From assembly GCF_002994745.2 (NCBI RefSeq), contig NC_037090.1, positions 18,216,001-18,280,000 of the forward strand: a stretch of 64,000 nt of DNA, read 5' to 3'. Position 1 is the first letter of the stretch; each line of letters opens with the position of its first letter. This DNA comes from Rosa chinensis (Eukaryota > Streptophyta > Magnoliopsida > Rosales > Rosaceae). The notes under the pieces are model-generated. The model was not told the origin of the DNA. It worked only from the letters and a program-made list of their open reading frames with translations, and did no database searches. The translations under genes and the position numbers were made by a program. Shown here piece after piece: positions 47,016 through 61,300 of the stretch.

Positions 47016-49983
47016 TCAAGTTAAACAAACTAGTTCCATTGCCAATTCCTCAACTAGAAGGCCGAAGATAGCAAGCTCAATGTCTACTGCAGTCTCTCCC
47101 ACCTGACCTTGATTTTGCTTCCACCCATCGAGTTCCTTTCTGAAATCTTGTTCCACCATCATATCTATGGTGTTCGACTCCACCTCGTTCCAGGAGTTAA
47201 ACCTCTTGCAGACCCTTCTCACCACCTCTTCTCTATTGCTGAAATCATCATCCTCTTTTCTGTGTTCCTCAACAATGAGATCGGACACCAACCTCTTCAC
47301 GTCTTCCGGAATTCTCTTTGAACTAGGGAAGCTTGACTTGAAAAGTACTTCTCTGACAAACCCATCAAGATTTTCTTCCCTGCTGCTCTCTGATGTTTTC
47401 GAATCATCATCGTCACATTCTTCTGATTCTGCTTCTACATCACCGATGCTGTTATAATATCCTTGGTCTTCATCATCATCTTCTTCTAACATTCTTTTTT
47501 CAAGTTCAATAGGATCCAACTCTGCCAATTTCTCAAATCTACGAAGCTTCTGCATTAACTGCTTCTGTGTCCCTGAAAATTCATTGCAAGTAAGATCAAA
47601 GTTGGTTACTTGCTTGACAGTTCGTTGAATTAAAATAGAAAACTGTTTCAGTTGCCAATTATAACAACTAAAAGTTCTTACTGCAGTGGGTAACATATAC
47701 AAATAAAATTTGTTCATGTCAGGTCCTATTAGATATTTTTTGAATTGTAATGACACTGTAGAATAATTGACACCATCTGTTAGACTTCAATGCACAACAA
47801 ACTGCTACAGCTTATGAACTAATGTCAATGGGTTCCACCAATCACTCATAAGGCAATCAATAAGCCTATAAGTTCAGAGAGGATCACATGTTAAAACTAT
47901 CAACTGCCAAAAACATTCAAACAAGATCACCAAATGAAATGAAGACTTGTTGAGCTGATGAAATCAACAAAACCAACACATGCACTATGACATCTGCAGA
48001 TTAGAATGTGGGTCACATATGCAGTTAAGGACTGAATCATAGAAACGTCGATCTCTTACATCAAAATATTAGGACAGTGAGAAAGAAATATTTCATAGCA
48101 TGAACACGAGGGCAACACAGAGTAATATTCAAATTAGCGATCTTTCTATGGATCCCACAAAGATAACACGAGTCAAAATCAGAACAATTATATGGCCAAA
48201 AGATGCTTCAATTGGTTTATTGGTTCATTGAGTTATACTAGGACTATGCTCATCGAAAAGGACCGGACACCAAACAAAGAAAGGTACAATTGAATAAAAT
48301 TTAGTGCACAACATAGAACTGTAACATACTCTGCATAATGGCATAGCTGCATTCCAAATCAAAACCATGTTCTTCGTCTTCCTCGTCATGCTCCTCGTCA
48401 TCATCTTCGAATGGAGGGTCCAGTACTGATACAGGACTGCACTGTTCCTTATCTTCCTCCTCTTCTTCAACTTGAAAATTCTTTAATCCTTCCTTCTCCT
48501 ATTAAAAGTTCAAATCCTTTATTAGAACATTACTCGTACATAATTGAGCTTAAAGAACAAATAATTTCCTAACTTGCTAACCCCTTAAACAGTGCCAAAT
48601 TTGGATTAATCCCAGATCCATAATTGCTTGTGTGCTTGACTTTTCCTCTAGTTTTCAGAGAATAAGACCGAATAACTACACTTAAAAAGTATATAATTTG
48701 GCGATGTCGGGTTTTTGTTGTTGTTATCCAATACAAAAAACAAAACCCCATTTGTCCTTTGTTATGGAAGATTATTGCTATAGACAGTCTCTGAAAGCAA
48801 AAAGATTTGTAATGCAGAGACTTTTATCAGTGATCACAAATGCCAAACTTATCAATTAGCACATACATACACATACATACAAGAATTCTAGTATGGTGTT
48901 TGACACATATGACCTCCAGTGCGCCTAAATTTTCCAACCCAAAACTATGGAAAGCGATCTTTGTTGCCGACAATTTGATACATGCAAGTGCCCCTGCGAG
49001 TTAACTCGGACTGTCGACGGTCCCGAGTTAACCACTCGCTCAATGAAGCCTAATTGGTATTAAAAAATGGAAGTGGTATTGACAAATTAAAGAAAAGGAC
49101 AAACCTCTTGTTTGTGGCGAACAGGGGACGTCGCCGGCGATGTGAACTCCGGCGTCCGGCTACCGGACGGCGAGGGTGTTGTTTCGAGCACAAAACGAAA
49201 AGGGCTCTCACAAAAGACCTTCGTCTCGCAGCAAACGCAATCTGTTGTACCCAAAATCGCTTCCGAGTAATCAGACTGACAACTACTCGAAGTGTCCATG
49301 TCCAAAGACCAAACTTCACTACTGGGCCTACTGTTTACATTAGAAGAAGTAAAGCACATCTCACAAGTAGCCCTTATTTCAGAAGCACTTTGGTCCTCCA
49401 AACTCAGACCAGAATCAAATTTATCCTCCTCCATTTTTAGCTGGCTATCTTCAGATGAAATCTTTCTGCGCCCAACTGATGAATCCCACCTGAGAATGTC
49501 TTTGACCGAGACCTTAACCCCGTTCCCTTCGATTTCACGCTTTTGGGTTCGGGTTTTTAGTCTCTTCAACAAGGACCCAATTAGCCCAAAACCATGGTTT
49601 TTGCTGTGGTTCTGGGTTTTGGGTTTGGAACTTGTCGACTGTTTCTGAATCCTCATGGCAGCTTCGACGAGAAGAGCTGCGGTTCTGGTTGGGATTTGAA
49701 GAAAAATGGCATTGGGACTCTTGCATGGGGATTTAGCCGCCGGCGACGAGAACTCGAACAGCGGCGATTTGCGGAGGTCCGGCGAGTCTTGGAGGGAGAA
49801 AAAGCAAGCATTTTTGCATAGGTTTCTGGGGAAGTTGGAAACTTCCGAGATGGGTCTTCGTTTCTTGACCTGCAATTGGGTTTTGGGGGAAGGTCTTTTC
49901 AGCTGGCCGCGTTTGTCAGCAATGTAGCTCTTGAGAAGAAACGGCTCCTGATCTTCTTTCAGTAACTCGTGTAACTGAGCCAT
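47016..49983 (-). CDS. Uncharacterised plant protein, three exons, possibly TRM-like
   Basis: Exons 49983-49105, 48498-48330 and 47572-47016 are joined by GT-AG introns of 606 and 757 nt with consistent phase, giving 534 residues. Start at ATG 49981-49983 (MAQLHELLKEDQEPFLLKSY). Features: a basic, Ser/Pro-rich N-terminal half; SVKDILRWDSSVGRRK; the motif FCESPFRFVLETTPSPSGSR (about 265-284) followed by TPEFTSPATSPVRHK; a strongly acidic exon 2 (DDDEEHDEEDEEHGFDLE); a coiled-coil-prone start of exon 3; and a conserved-looking C-terminus (DVKRLVSDLIVEE, TIDMMVEQDFRKELDGWKQN, ETAVDIELAIFGLLVEELA). The C-terminal pattern reminds me of TON1-recruiting-motif/DUF4378-type proteins, which act at cortical microtubules. 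I am not certain of that assignment. It appears intact. Confidence 0.8.
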
Positions 49984-49999
49984 ATCGAAATGGGGTTGG

Positions 50000-50420
50000 C
50001 TAGCTCTAGCTCGACAGGGAAAGTAAAAATGGAAAATATACACACACAACAAGTGTTCAATCAAGGTGAGTGTTTGAGTTTCAGCACCATGAAAGAGTTG
50101 AAGAGGTTTCAACTAAAACTGGGGTGGTTCTAAAAAGGGGAGGTTTGAATGCTGGGAAAGTGGTCACTAATATAGCAGATAGCGAGAGAGGCAGGCAGAG
50201 AGAGGAAGGAATGAGGAGACTTCATGATTCAAATCTGAAAGGGTTAGAAAATCGAGGCCAGGATGGTGATAATAAACTGGTTATCATAAAATAATGCAGC
50301 ACAATAAAAGGTTAAAAAAACATGGGGGTTCCAAAGGAGAGAGAAGGATCTGGTTTGGGCTAGGAGAGTTTTTGATTCTTCCTCCTATGCACCAGTGAAA
50401 GTGTATATATATAATAGCGT
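50000..50420 (-). promoter_or_regulatory. Leader and probable core promoter of the three-exon gene
   Basis: A TATA-like TTATATATATACAC on the minus strand (about 50402-50416) lies some 420 bp upstream of the ATG. No CACGTG or other strong box was noticed. Confidence 0.4.
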
Positions 50421-53400
50421 AGAGTAGAGGTAACAGGGTTTGTCTAGAATCCAAAATACAAAACGTACTTGTATTACAGTCTGGGTCCAAAAAAGCATGA
50501 ATATATTACGGTATTTTCTTGAGGTTACAAGTTAAGAGGGTAATAGTTTAAGGGGCAGAGAGACACAGGATTCGCGAGCTGCCTGGCTGGAGTTTGGACC
50601 AGGTGGAGGTTTCCATCTCATTTCTTTCCCGAGATCCGCAGATTAATGTGTTGGGTTGCTTTAATTGTAACCTAGGTTTATTTTATTGGGGATAACAGAT
50701 CTTTGATCAGACTGTACTGTAAACTTTGAGTCAAATAGTTTCTGCTTTCTACCTCCTTTTTTCCTTTTTGGCATACTGTGCAGTTTATACAGTATAATTT
50801 GCTTCCGAAAAAAAAAAAAATAGATACAAGAGAAGTCCAAAAGAAAAACAAACATTATGTATGATTAAGATAATTATTAAGAAATGTGCACAAATTTGGT
50901 TGGACTGTAATTAAAAAAAATACAGAGTTTTAATTGGTTTATGTGAATTTCAAATTTAAAGTTTTATATTTTAACAGCTTTCCAATGAAATCTATGTACG
51001 TTCTATGTTATTTTTTCACCAGAAATTATACAACTGAATATAGCGGGTGGCACCTCTAGAGGTAGCTTGTGAACATTGTTGAGGAGGAGGCGGGTGGTGT
51101 GGAGTATAGAGGAAAGAAAAGAAGTCAAAATACGATTTGGGAGGTACGTAATATTCATCACATAAAAACCAAATCTTCAAGTAATCTAGTTAGCATCTTA
51201 AATTCCAATGTCATCATTTGCATCACTGAATCTGAATGACAGATCGAGTCAACATGTTAGTCAAGCATAACAAAAATGGGCACCGACCAAAATTTTCTTC
51301 CTTTCACTAATTCGTTACAATCCTGGAACCCTAGTTAATGCTAAACCTGCAAGAACCCTAATTGCACCCAAATTGAACTGGAATCTCCTATGGCCCATTA
51401 TTAGTACTACAACTACACGATCGAGATAAAACTTGGTAAAATGGGGGGTTTCTGTACTTCTGTTTGACAAGAGAGTAGAAACTAGAAAGGCCCTCAGCTC
51501 CTCTCTCCCTAATGGCTAATGTTACAGAGTTTTGCAGTCGTTCTGTTTTGGCAGATGGAGCAGGAGTTGGGTTTACTAATGCCATGAATGCAATCCCATT
51601 ACTTGCTTTGCTTTACAGCTGGGGGCACATACAAAGTTCACATAAAACACACAGTAGACATGGTCCCAAATCCCAATATGACATTTGTTTATCCACCCCC
51701 AAAACTGGTAGGAGTTTCAAATTACATGCTTGATGAAATGACTAACTACCTACCTTAAACAAAAATCAGTCTTCCTCATCACGTTATCTTTTAATGAACA
51801 AACAATCAATCCACTTATCTCATTAATCATTGGAGGAAGTTGTTTGATGACTTCCTCTACGGCATGGGTTGAAATTTTATGCATAGAAAATCAATTGCCG
51901 ACTTGAATTTTACATTAATTAACAAACTTATAGTAATAATTGACTGAACAACTTTTTATATTGCCTTAAACTTTGAATTATTTTTTTTTACAATCAAGTT
52001 TCACTTCTTTTGTTTACTTTAGTCTTCTAGTTATGAGAAAATATGTGATTAACATGGAGGTTGCAAGTAGTGGAGATAATCGATTGTGGATTTTATTTTG
52101 GACCATGAAGTTCTGGGAACTTAAATTGGTACAAAAGTGTTAGTTGTGAGCTACACACGCTGGGGAGCTCGATGGAGTTGGCACGGTGGTTAATCGATCA
52201 ACAAGTATTTTTAATGCAGTAAAATTTGGAGTCTAATCAATTTATGTGTTATTACGCAAGTACATTAATGATTCTTAATCAACACACGATATGACACACA
52301 AACACAAATTATCACAGCTTTAATGTGGAAGATGCCATTTCCTACGAAACACAAAAACTCTACAAACTAAAAACACCAATAAACGAAGTCACAATTATGT
52401 TCAAAGGTGGGGAGCAAATTTCAAAACCAATCAAGGGGTGACCTCTTACACCCAACGAGAGACAAAAACGACAGTGATAATCGTACACCAAGATTTTCTC
52501 ATATCACTTACTTGTTGGTAACTCACCCTATTGTCTACTTAATCAATGACAGGTTGGGTAATTACCATATGTATGGACGATCAAAAGAGGACAAAAGACG
52601 AGAGTATGAGCGTGAAGCCGTTGATTTCGATGACTTTATCCAGCTTTGTCTTTTTTTAACCTCCTGCAGTAAAGTTAAACGTACTATTACACGATAGTGG
52701 ATGTGGTGGGTTGGAGCGTTCTGACTGAGCAGGTCGTACACCTTTTACTCCATTTTACCTTTGTCCAGTCCATTTCACTAACTTTAATTTAAACTTTTGA
52801 ATTCTTTCCTATTATTATTATTTTTGATTTTCATTGTCTTTCATGGTTTTCGCTATCTGCTGCTGCAGCACAGCAGTCATGTATTTCGATAAGAGTGTGA
52901 GGCGTGAGAGACCAAGTTTTATTTTTTATTTTTTTAACTGTTTTTGGGGCTTTACAAAATGGCTGAAATTGGAACTGAACCTTGAGAATGTTTTCTTGAA
53001 TGAGCTTTTCACTTCTAACATCAACCGTTTTACCCTAACCTCTCGTGGGAAAAGTAGGAATATAAGATTTTACCCTGCTTGAAGAGAGAGTCTTCAATCA
53101 GGCCGCCGGTTGACCGCTGAGATAATCTATCTGCCAAATTAATTATGTGGTTACATTTTATAGTACTCTAGAGATGAAGAGTACGAGATTTTAGTTTTCG
53201 AATTTTCAATGAGTAGATCAAACGTGTCTCGTTAGATGGTTACTAATTTTAAATCTCTTCTTACTTGACAACATATTTTTTTTCTTCTTTTTTTTTTAAT
53301 CAAAACAGAAGATTAAGCAATATCAACTCATTGTTAACATTTTTGTGCGAGACAGAAGGATAGTTTTAAAGATTGATGATAATTGATTAGTGTTAATTTC

Positions 53401-55890
53401 AAGATGATGGCCGGGTCATATAATGATGTACAACTAATCACAATCACTAAAGCACTAAACTTCATAAAAGAAGTGACATTCAAACCAACCTATATGTTTT
53501 CTCATAAATTGACAACTAATGACAATCACTAACAAACCATAAGTTTTCATTTTACAAAAGAATATTTACCCTGCCTGAACTGGGGTTCCTAGATCCCTTC
53601 AAAAGAATTAGGAGTACCTAATTAGGGGGTGCTTAAATTCTGCATTGATGTGAATAAAAATATATCGGCGTGCAAAGATCTTCATCTGTTTCAAAAAAGA
53701 AGAAAAAAGCAAACGAAATAAAATAGTGCATGGATTGGGACAACAAACCAAAGTCTTTTTACTTTGATCTTTCATATAAACCAGGAACTTGTTCTTGTGA
53801 AAAAGGTTGGGGTAGGTTTCTGTGCAACTTTTTTTATCCAGATTGAATATCATTATCAGCGCTTGTGTAAGAAACTATAAGCTTTTGCAGGGTCGGAACT
53901 CTGAAGGAATGAAATTTGAACCCTTCTGTATTATCTATATCTTTTACTTTATACTTAGAAGAATCTTTGGCTACAGTAAGCTGAATTATTGTCATTAAGT
54001 ATTAAATTTGGTTTTTCATAATCTAATCATTCCACTAGCATAAGTGGGAGCTGGAAGATTAGATTGATGGAGCCAAAAGTGCGGAGAAGATATAATTGGG
54101 TTATCCGAACTAGCATGCCGGCCGGCCGGAAAATGATTGCCATTCATCGCTTTTGCCCTAAAGAGATTCGACTCTAGCTGTCCAAGTGTCCATCTCATCA
54201 GCAGTATAGATAAAACGAAGCTTTGCCTGAGTGCTTGGCATATGGGAGGGTCCTTGGTTCTCAGTGCTTTCCAGTTTCCAGTTAATTAGATCATATCCAT
54301 AACAAATTAAGGAACTGCTTTGGAGTATAAATCAATAATTAACCACTTAACCTGCTAAGATATTTGATTTTCAATTCAAATAATTATTGATTGCCTACCA
54401 ACAAAATAATTGGAGAGTACGTATTTAAGGAAAAGTTTTTTTTTTTTTTTTTGAAAGGAAGGAAAAGTTTATGTTTTAGAGCATTGGCAATCATCATGAG
54501 CTACATTTTTTAGTGTGAATGAGAGGCACTACTCGATTGAAATAAGAGGTTTGGTTGTCACGTTTAGTGTGTTTTATGAAATATATTAAGGGGGATGTAA
54601 CGTCAAAACCTGGATAGAAGTAATAATTACTGGTAAATTGTTTGAAATATTTCACAAGCCAAAAAAATCCTTATCTCTAACTAGCATGTCAATTATCATT
54701 ATGACGGTTACAAGAATTTCTTCCAACTCTGAGCATAAACGTTACACTGTACATTATCCATTGCGAAGATTTCCCAAATTTCTCCAATTAAGTTAACTAC
54801 CTTCAGAAGCTAAACACTCTTCGAGAGTTGATCATCAAGTTAGTAGTTTCAAAGAATCGATCTATTTCCACAACTCCTAATGTAATTAATGCCATGAGCA
54901 ATGATATTAGATCCGCTGCTCAAGCTATTCAAGTAATTAAGATGTGTGCCCCATGAAAAGTTACTAGGCATAATGTACTAGACTGTAGGCGATTGATCGA
55001 TCCCTTATGTAGTCAAGTTTAGAGGTTTTTAATTTTTATCAAGAGAAGTTTTTTTCTTTTTACTTTTTTATTTTTTCTTTTTTCTTTTTCCTAATTGGAG
55101 TTTGAGAAACCTAAATAACCGAGCGAAAACGATGACATGAACCATGGCCGAACAACCCTAAACAAATCACATTTTCTACAACACTTACTCTCTTTACAAA
55201 ATCCTTGTATACTTTTTTGAACTAGTGTTCTCAACGTGTTTGATATATGTTAACCACTTAACCAATAATTTAATTTATAAGCAAGGAAACTTTCTCACTA
55301 GTTGAGCATAATATATCCAGTCAATTCGAACACCTCGAGTAAAAGTTGAATCATATCGATCAAGTTAAACTGTCAGGTTGAATATCCAAGACGTACAACT
55401 GTATACATATATGCTTCTTGTAGTGTAGTTTCTTTAGAAGATAGACCCGATTACTCAATAGTAAACTAGTAATTAATTAACTAGTTAGGTAATCACATGG
55501 TTTAGCCACTTTAGCAGTACTGTTAAACAAGTATTTTAGAACGTGTTTATTATATAATCTAGCAGTTAGCTAGAAGTTAAAAGAAGAAGATGCATGGGGT
55601 TCCTTTCCTAATATAAACCCTAGTAATCTAGTATCGTGGATTGTCTTCTCGCTGTCTCTCACAACCCATAAGCTACTTCCATTATTGATTCAAGGTAGGT
55701 AAAAAGAAAATATTAGATAATTTAAACTGTAATTTAACCTATTAGAATGTGTTGAATTTGAAGGGGACATGTAGGTGTTTTATAATTCATACCTTCAAAT
55801 TCATTGCCCTCTAAATTAAAGGCTAATCGATCAAATCCCTCTATTTTGGTTCAGAATTTTGCACTAGATTACGTAGAAGATTGGAGAAGA

Positions 55891-55935
<45 letters not shown>

Positions 55936-56320
55936 CATTAAAAAACTTATCTCATATTGGTTATTGTTACTATTAGTTATACCGAGATTTTTTTATCAAA
56001 ATTTTACATTTGACATATGACTAAGTTGGAGACAATATCAATATTATCTTACCTCCTCCGTTTAATTTGAAATCGAAATATAAATGAATAGGTCGCGTGA
56101 ATCACACTTGTTATTGATTAAGTTAAATCATAATGTTTAGAATTTAAATTTTTTTTTTTTTTTAAAGAAGGGTTGTTGCGGTTGCCCTCAAACCTTGATT
56201 AATATATGAAACTGTCGAATACAAGGAGAGGACATTAATCCTATACCCCTCATTACAATAAGCTTTTAGATAACATCCTGAAATGATATAAGAAGTCTCT
56301 ACAAAATACAGGTATTCTAA
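50421..56320. other. Long AT-rich intergenic region, nothing firm seen
   Basis: No open frame on either strand resembles a known protein. The longest (52407-52697, 52834-53082) lack domains. It contains oligo(T) runs (54436-54453, 56147-56163), the latter possibly the tail of a small minus-strand retroposon (56164-56310), and an (AT)n tract at 55894-55931. No tRNA or rRNA was recognised. Confidence 0.5.
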
Positions 56321-56712
56321 GAGCAACTCCAACCATGGGGGTTCTATCCCATATTTAAGACCTAAATGAGACTTTGGCTCTCCAACAATTCATTTTAAGA
56401 GGAGTTAGTCTCAAAAATATAGGACTTGGTTTCAAACCAAGTCTCAAATTTGTGACTTTTCCAGAACCAGAACCATGAACAGTAGCTTGGGGCCACACAT
56501 TTTCAATTAAATCAATTAACATGCTTTTGATATAATATTGATAAACATTATACTCATATTATATTTTAATAAATAACAGTGAAAATAACACCCTCATATA
56601 GTACTTTATGGTTGGAGATGAGAATTTGGTGCTATATGAATAGTGTAAGAAGGAGGTGCTAAAATGAGGAGGATAGCACCCCCAAATGAGACTTTATGGT
56701 TGGAGTTGCCCT
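56321..56712. mobile_element. MITE with GAGCAACTCCAACC ends
   Basis: The left end GAGCAACTCCAACCATGG pairs with the right end CCATAAAG/TGGTTGGAGTTGCCC inverted. TAA flanks both sides (56318-56320 and 56713-56715). A second GGTTGGAGATGAG motif inside (about 56610) may mark an older inner boundary. Non-coding. Confidence 0.7.
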
Positions 56713-56715
56713 TAA

Positions 56716-57403
56716 CAAAAAGTGCGTTATTGACTACTCCATTTGCTTTGACATAGCGATGACATAACGGAAAGATAACTCGATTATCACGAAGCATAAT
56801 TACCAATATCACAGCTTTCGAAGAACAAATCTGACGACACTTAGTCCCGTTTTTTTTTTTTTAGTTGTTCAACATTTGTTTACTTCATTTTAATCTTTCA
56901 CTTTTGGTTGGTGAGGTAGTGGCTTAGTGACAATCCTAATGTGTCAACAAAATCCATGTTTTAAATTTCTTAATTAAAGGAGCCGTTATGGACGGCGTAG
57001 TCGCCTTCATTGTTATTGATCACAAATGGTGGCAATACAACTAGTTTATAACTTTATATTATTGTATAATCTTTTGTCGGACAAATTTACATTTATGTTT
57101 GCTCATTTTCATATTTTTCAAGAAATTTTGTCCCAATATGTATCCGTTAGAGAAAAGGTTGAGGGATTTTGTTGAAAACAACAAAAATGACAGCCATATA
57201 TATATATATAGTAGATGAACATCTTGTATCTATCTTTGTTTGGATATTGATTTAATTGTCATTTCTCCTATTAGAACAAGTACTTGAACTTTGTCAAAAA
57301 AAAAAAAAGAGAACAAGTACTTGAAAGTTGTGAAACTCCCAAACGTTGGGTTGCACACCATTATCACTCATGGAAACTGTTTTTAAGAAAATATTTATAA
57401 AAA
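56716..57403. other. AT-rich intergenic DNA, no gene seen
   Basis: Nothing recognised beyond oligo(A/T) tracts. Confidence 0.4.
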
Positions 57404-57575
57404 ACCAATCATAAGTTTAACATTAGTGAAGTGAGAAAGTAAAATGATTTACAAATAATTGCATTGAAGTATGTATATGTGTCAATGTGTATGTGTGTAA
57501 ACCAATGATAAGTTTAACATTGGTGAAGTGAGAAAGTAAAATGATTTACAAATAATTGCATCGAAGTATATATAT
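57404..57575 (+). repeat. 97-bp tandem duplication, about 1.8 copies
   Basis: ACCAATCATAAGTTTAACAT at 57404 recurs as ACCAATGATAAGTTTAACAT at 57501. The following GTGAAGTGAGAAAGTAAAATG and TTTACAAATAATTGCAT are also repeated, with few differences. It abuts the left end of the next element. Confidence 0.9.
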
Positions 57576-58312
57576 GAGAAATTTTAAATACACACCCCTA
57601 ATCACTTAATATACATCCCTATTATTTTATATTTCAAATTAGATTTTGTAGGTAGGTTAAATGACCAAAACAGACATCTATGCATTAGAAGAAGAAAAAA
57701 TAGTCACATTTTCCTTATATTATTCTATTTATACACTAATTATGTATAAATAGTTAGATAAACACAATAAATTTCTATATATGGCCTCCCAATTTAATAC
57801 AAGAATAAAGTTAGAAACTATCTAACTTAATTTTTTTCTTAAATAAATTGTAATTAAATGAGGTTTGAACCCATAATATTTAGAATTTTAAAATCAATGG
57901 CATTAAATATTTTTAAAACATATCACTTTACTCCCATTTTTTAGTTAATTTCCTTTTTTGTTCTAAGAGTTATGATTAATCAATTTATTTTCTAATATAA
58001 AACATCACATGTGAAAAAACTTTGTAATTGTTAATTTGTCTGGCCCCTCTAATGACAACTTTTTAGTTCCGCCATGATGGAGAAACTACTGGTATAGTTT
58101 TGGGTGAATGTTCAACTCATAATTTTATACTTGATTAACATGGTGTTTGGTGGATGAGAGCTCAAATAACACAAAACCTATTTATATGCATCTATTTAAA
58201 GGGAACAATAATAAATCTTTATAGATTTCTCAATAACTAACACAAGTAATCAATATGGTCATTTACAAAACGTCAATATACTAGAATATATTAATCATAT
58301 TAAATAGTAACC

Positions 58313-61300
58313 TTTTTTTTTTAAAGAAGCGACTGATTTTATTGCAAACTATGGCAATAGGTTACAATCATGATGTAGTACATCCCTAATGCAATTAGGA
58401 GCTTGGGTAAACCAGGCTTGTTTCTGATCAAATTCGAATCCATGGTTGGCTAGTCTATGTGCTACTTGGTTACATGTCCGTGGGGCAAAAGTGATCCTGA
58501 CTTGCGGCAGGTTGTGTAGGGCTGTACATATATCATCAACAATACTACCAAACTCAAAGAGGGCAACACCCTCATGTGTGATCTCTTGTACTGCTGCAAG
58601 ACAATCAGTTTCTATAGTAGCATGAGTGAGCTGCAAATGCTGAATGAAATCCAGCCCCTCCCTGATAGCTAAAAGCTCCACTTGCTTGGCTGAAGAAACA
58701 AACTGAATAGGGTGTGCAAAAGCTGCAACAAATTGACCTTTATAGTCTCTGATTACCCCACCAAGACCCCCTTGAGTTAGAGTAGGCAAGAATGCTCCAT
58801 CAACATTAATTTTTACTTCACCATGTTGTGCAGGCTGCCAGCAAGCTTTAGTCTTCGGTTGAGGTGCAATAGGAGAAGTTCTAGCCTGTTTGTACTCATC
58901 TAACCATGTCATAGAGCTTAGGAAAAGAGCAGAAGCAGGTTTCGAAGTGTTCTCCCATAACATTTCATTTCTGTTCTTCCATAAGGACCAGATGCCCATG
59001 AGAAGTCCTTCAAACCCCTCCTGCTTGAGATGCAGGGCTTGTTCAAACATCCATTCTTTAAACACCATGTTGGGGAGAATAGAATTTTGAAGATGAGAAG
59101 ATAATATGGAGAAGAACTCAACAGCAACAGGAAACTTGCAAAAAAGATGCACAGTGTCTTCCATGCTATGCTTACAAAGCAAACAACTCAAGTCACCTTC
59201 ATAGCCCTTGGTGAGAAGACGTTCCCTTGTGGGCAATAGATTTTGACATGCTCTCCACACATATATTTGCACTTTCCCCGGCACTTTGGCTCCCCATAGT
59301 CTTTTCCACAGCTCTTGGAAGGGATCCCCGGTTGATGTAGTAGCTAAAGCATTGCCAAGAACATGAGCCCTAGCCACCCAATAAGCCGATTTCACTGTGA
59401 AGATACCTTTCTTTTCTGGTTGCCAATACTGTTTGTCACATGTGCTTCTTCTGCTTAAGGGAATAGCAAGGATGTGTGTAGCCACATCATTAGGGAAAAG
59501 CGTATGAACTGATGTGGGAATCCAGGAACGATCATGCTCATTTATCAAGTTAGCCACCTTATCAAAAGGAGAGTTCAACGGTCTTTGGATTAAATATCTT
59601 GGACAATTTGGGATCCAATCATCGTTCCAGATGCTTACTAGCTGACCATCACCTATTCTCCATTTGACTCCTGCTTTTAGCACTGGTCTGCCCTCAATAA
59701 TGCTTCTCCATGAGAATGAAGGTGCCACACCTAACTCGGCGTCCCAGAAAGAACAATTGGGAAAGTAACTGGCTTTAAAGAGCTGAGCAACTAGAGACTG
59801 AGGGTTGGAAATAATTCTCCACCCTTGTTTAGCAAGCATGGCCAAATTGTAAGCATAAATGTTCTTAAATCCCATACCTCCTTCTTGTTTAGTAAGGCAC
59901 AACTTTTCCCAACTTCTCCAGTGGATTTTCTTTTTTGTATCAGAGTCACCCCAGAAAAAAGAGGCATAAAGTTTATGAATATCATCACATAGACCTTTAG
60001 GTAATAGGTAACAATTCATAGCATAGAGTGGCATTGTTCGTGCAACTGCTTTGATAAGAATTGTTTTACCTGTACTACTGAGAATCTTGGACTTCCAATT
60101 CACTAATTTTTTCGTCAACTTTTCTTGTATGTATTGGAACTTTGCAGTTTTGGATTTTCCAACCCTTAAAGGAAGACCTAGGTATCTGTCATGCTCATCA
60201 ACTTTCTTCACTGCTAGAATGGATGCCAACTCATGTTGTAAAGTGTCTGGTACATTTCTACTAAACACCACACTACTCTTCTGGAAATTAATCTTTTGAC
60301 CTGATGCTTGCGCATAGACATTGAGAATCTGTCTAATCGTCTGACATTCTTCTACAGTTGCAGCTCCAAAGGGAAAACTGTCATCTGCAAAAAACAAGTG
60401 GTGTAGAGTGGGAGCCCCTGGACACATTTTCAGACCTTGAAGTGCGCCTACTTCCACTGCTTGAGATAGGAGGGCAGAGAGACCCTCTGCACAAAGAATA
60501 AACAAATACGGTGACAACGGATGACCTTGTCTGATGCCTCTTGTTGGTGTGATCACTTCAGTTGGTTCTCCATTAACCAAGATAGCATAAGTAACAGACT
60601 TGACATAACTCATCACCATTTGAATCCACCGTGGATGAAATCCCAATTTTGTTAACATGGTCTGCAAAAAAGTCCATTCCAGACTATCATAGGCCTTTGA
60701 GATATCCAATTTGAGAGAAAAGAAACCCTCCTCTTGAGTCCTCAATTTATACATAAAATGAGCAGCTTCTGTTGCAACAAGAGTGTTGTCAGATATCAGT
60801 CTTCCTGGGACGTAAGCACTTTGTAGTGGAGAGATGATTTCAGGGAGCCACCTTTTCAGTCTGTTGGCTGTGACCTTTGAGCTAATTCTATAAATTACAT
60901 TACACAAAGCTATAGGTCTAAAGTGAGAGGCTTCTGTGGGAGTTTTAATTTTTGGAATAAGGCAGATGTGCGTGAAGTTGGAAGCTTCCCAAATATCACC
61001 TGCTTCTAGAAAATTTTTGATTGCCACACAAACATCCATACCAACAATATCCCAATATTTTTGAAAGAAGAAAGGAGACATACCATCCGGTCCCGGGCTT
61101 TTTGAAGGATGCATTTGAAAAAGAGCACTTTTTATTTCATCATCTGTGTATGGTAGTAATAGGTCCGCGTTCATGTGTTGCAGAACCTTCATTGGGGTGG
61201 CACGAAAGACCTCAGAGAGGGCAGCATCGTCAATGCCATCTGTAGTAAAGACTCCCTTGTAGTACTCTAGAATCATTCTTCGAATTTCAGTTGGTTCATT

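Noticed and set aside
52834..53082. 82-codon + strand frame with hydrophobic start
   Set aside because: Phe/Cys-rich translation in AT-rich DNA with no domain, splice context or promoter. Treated as chance.
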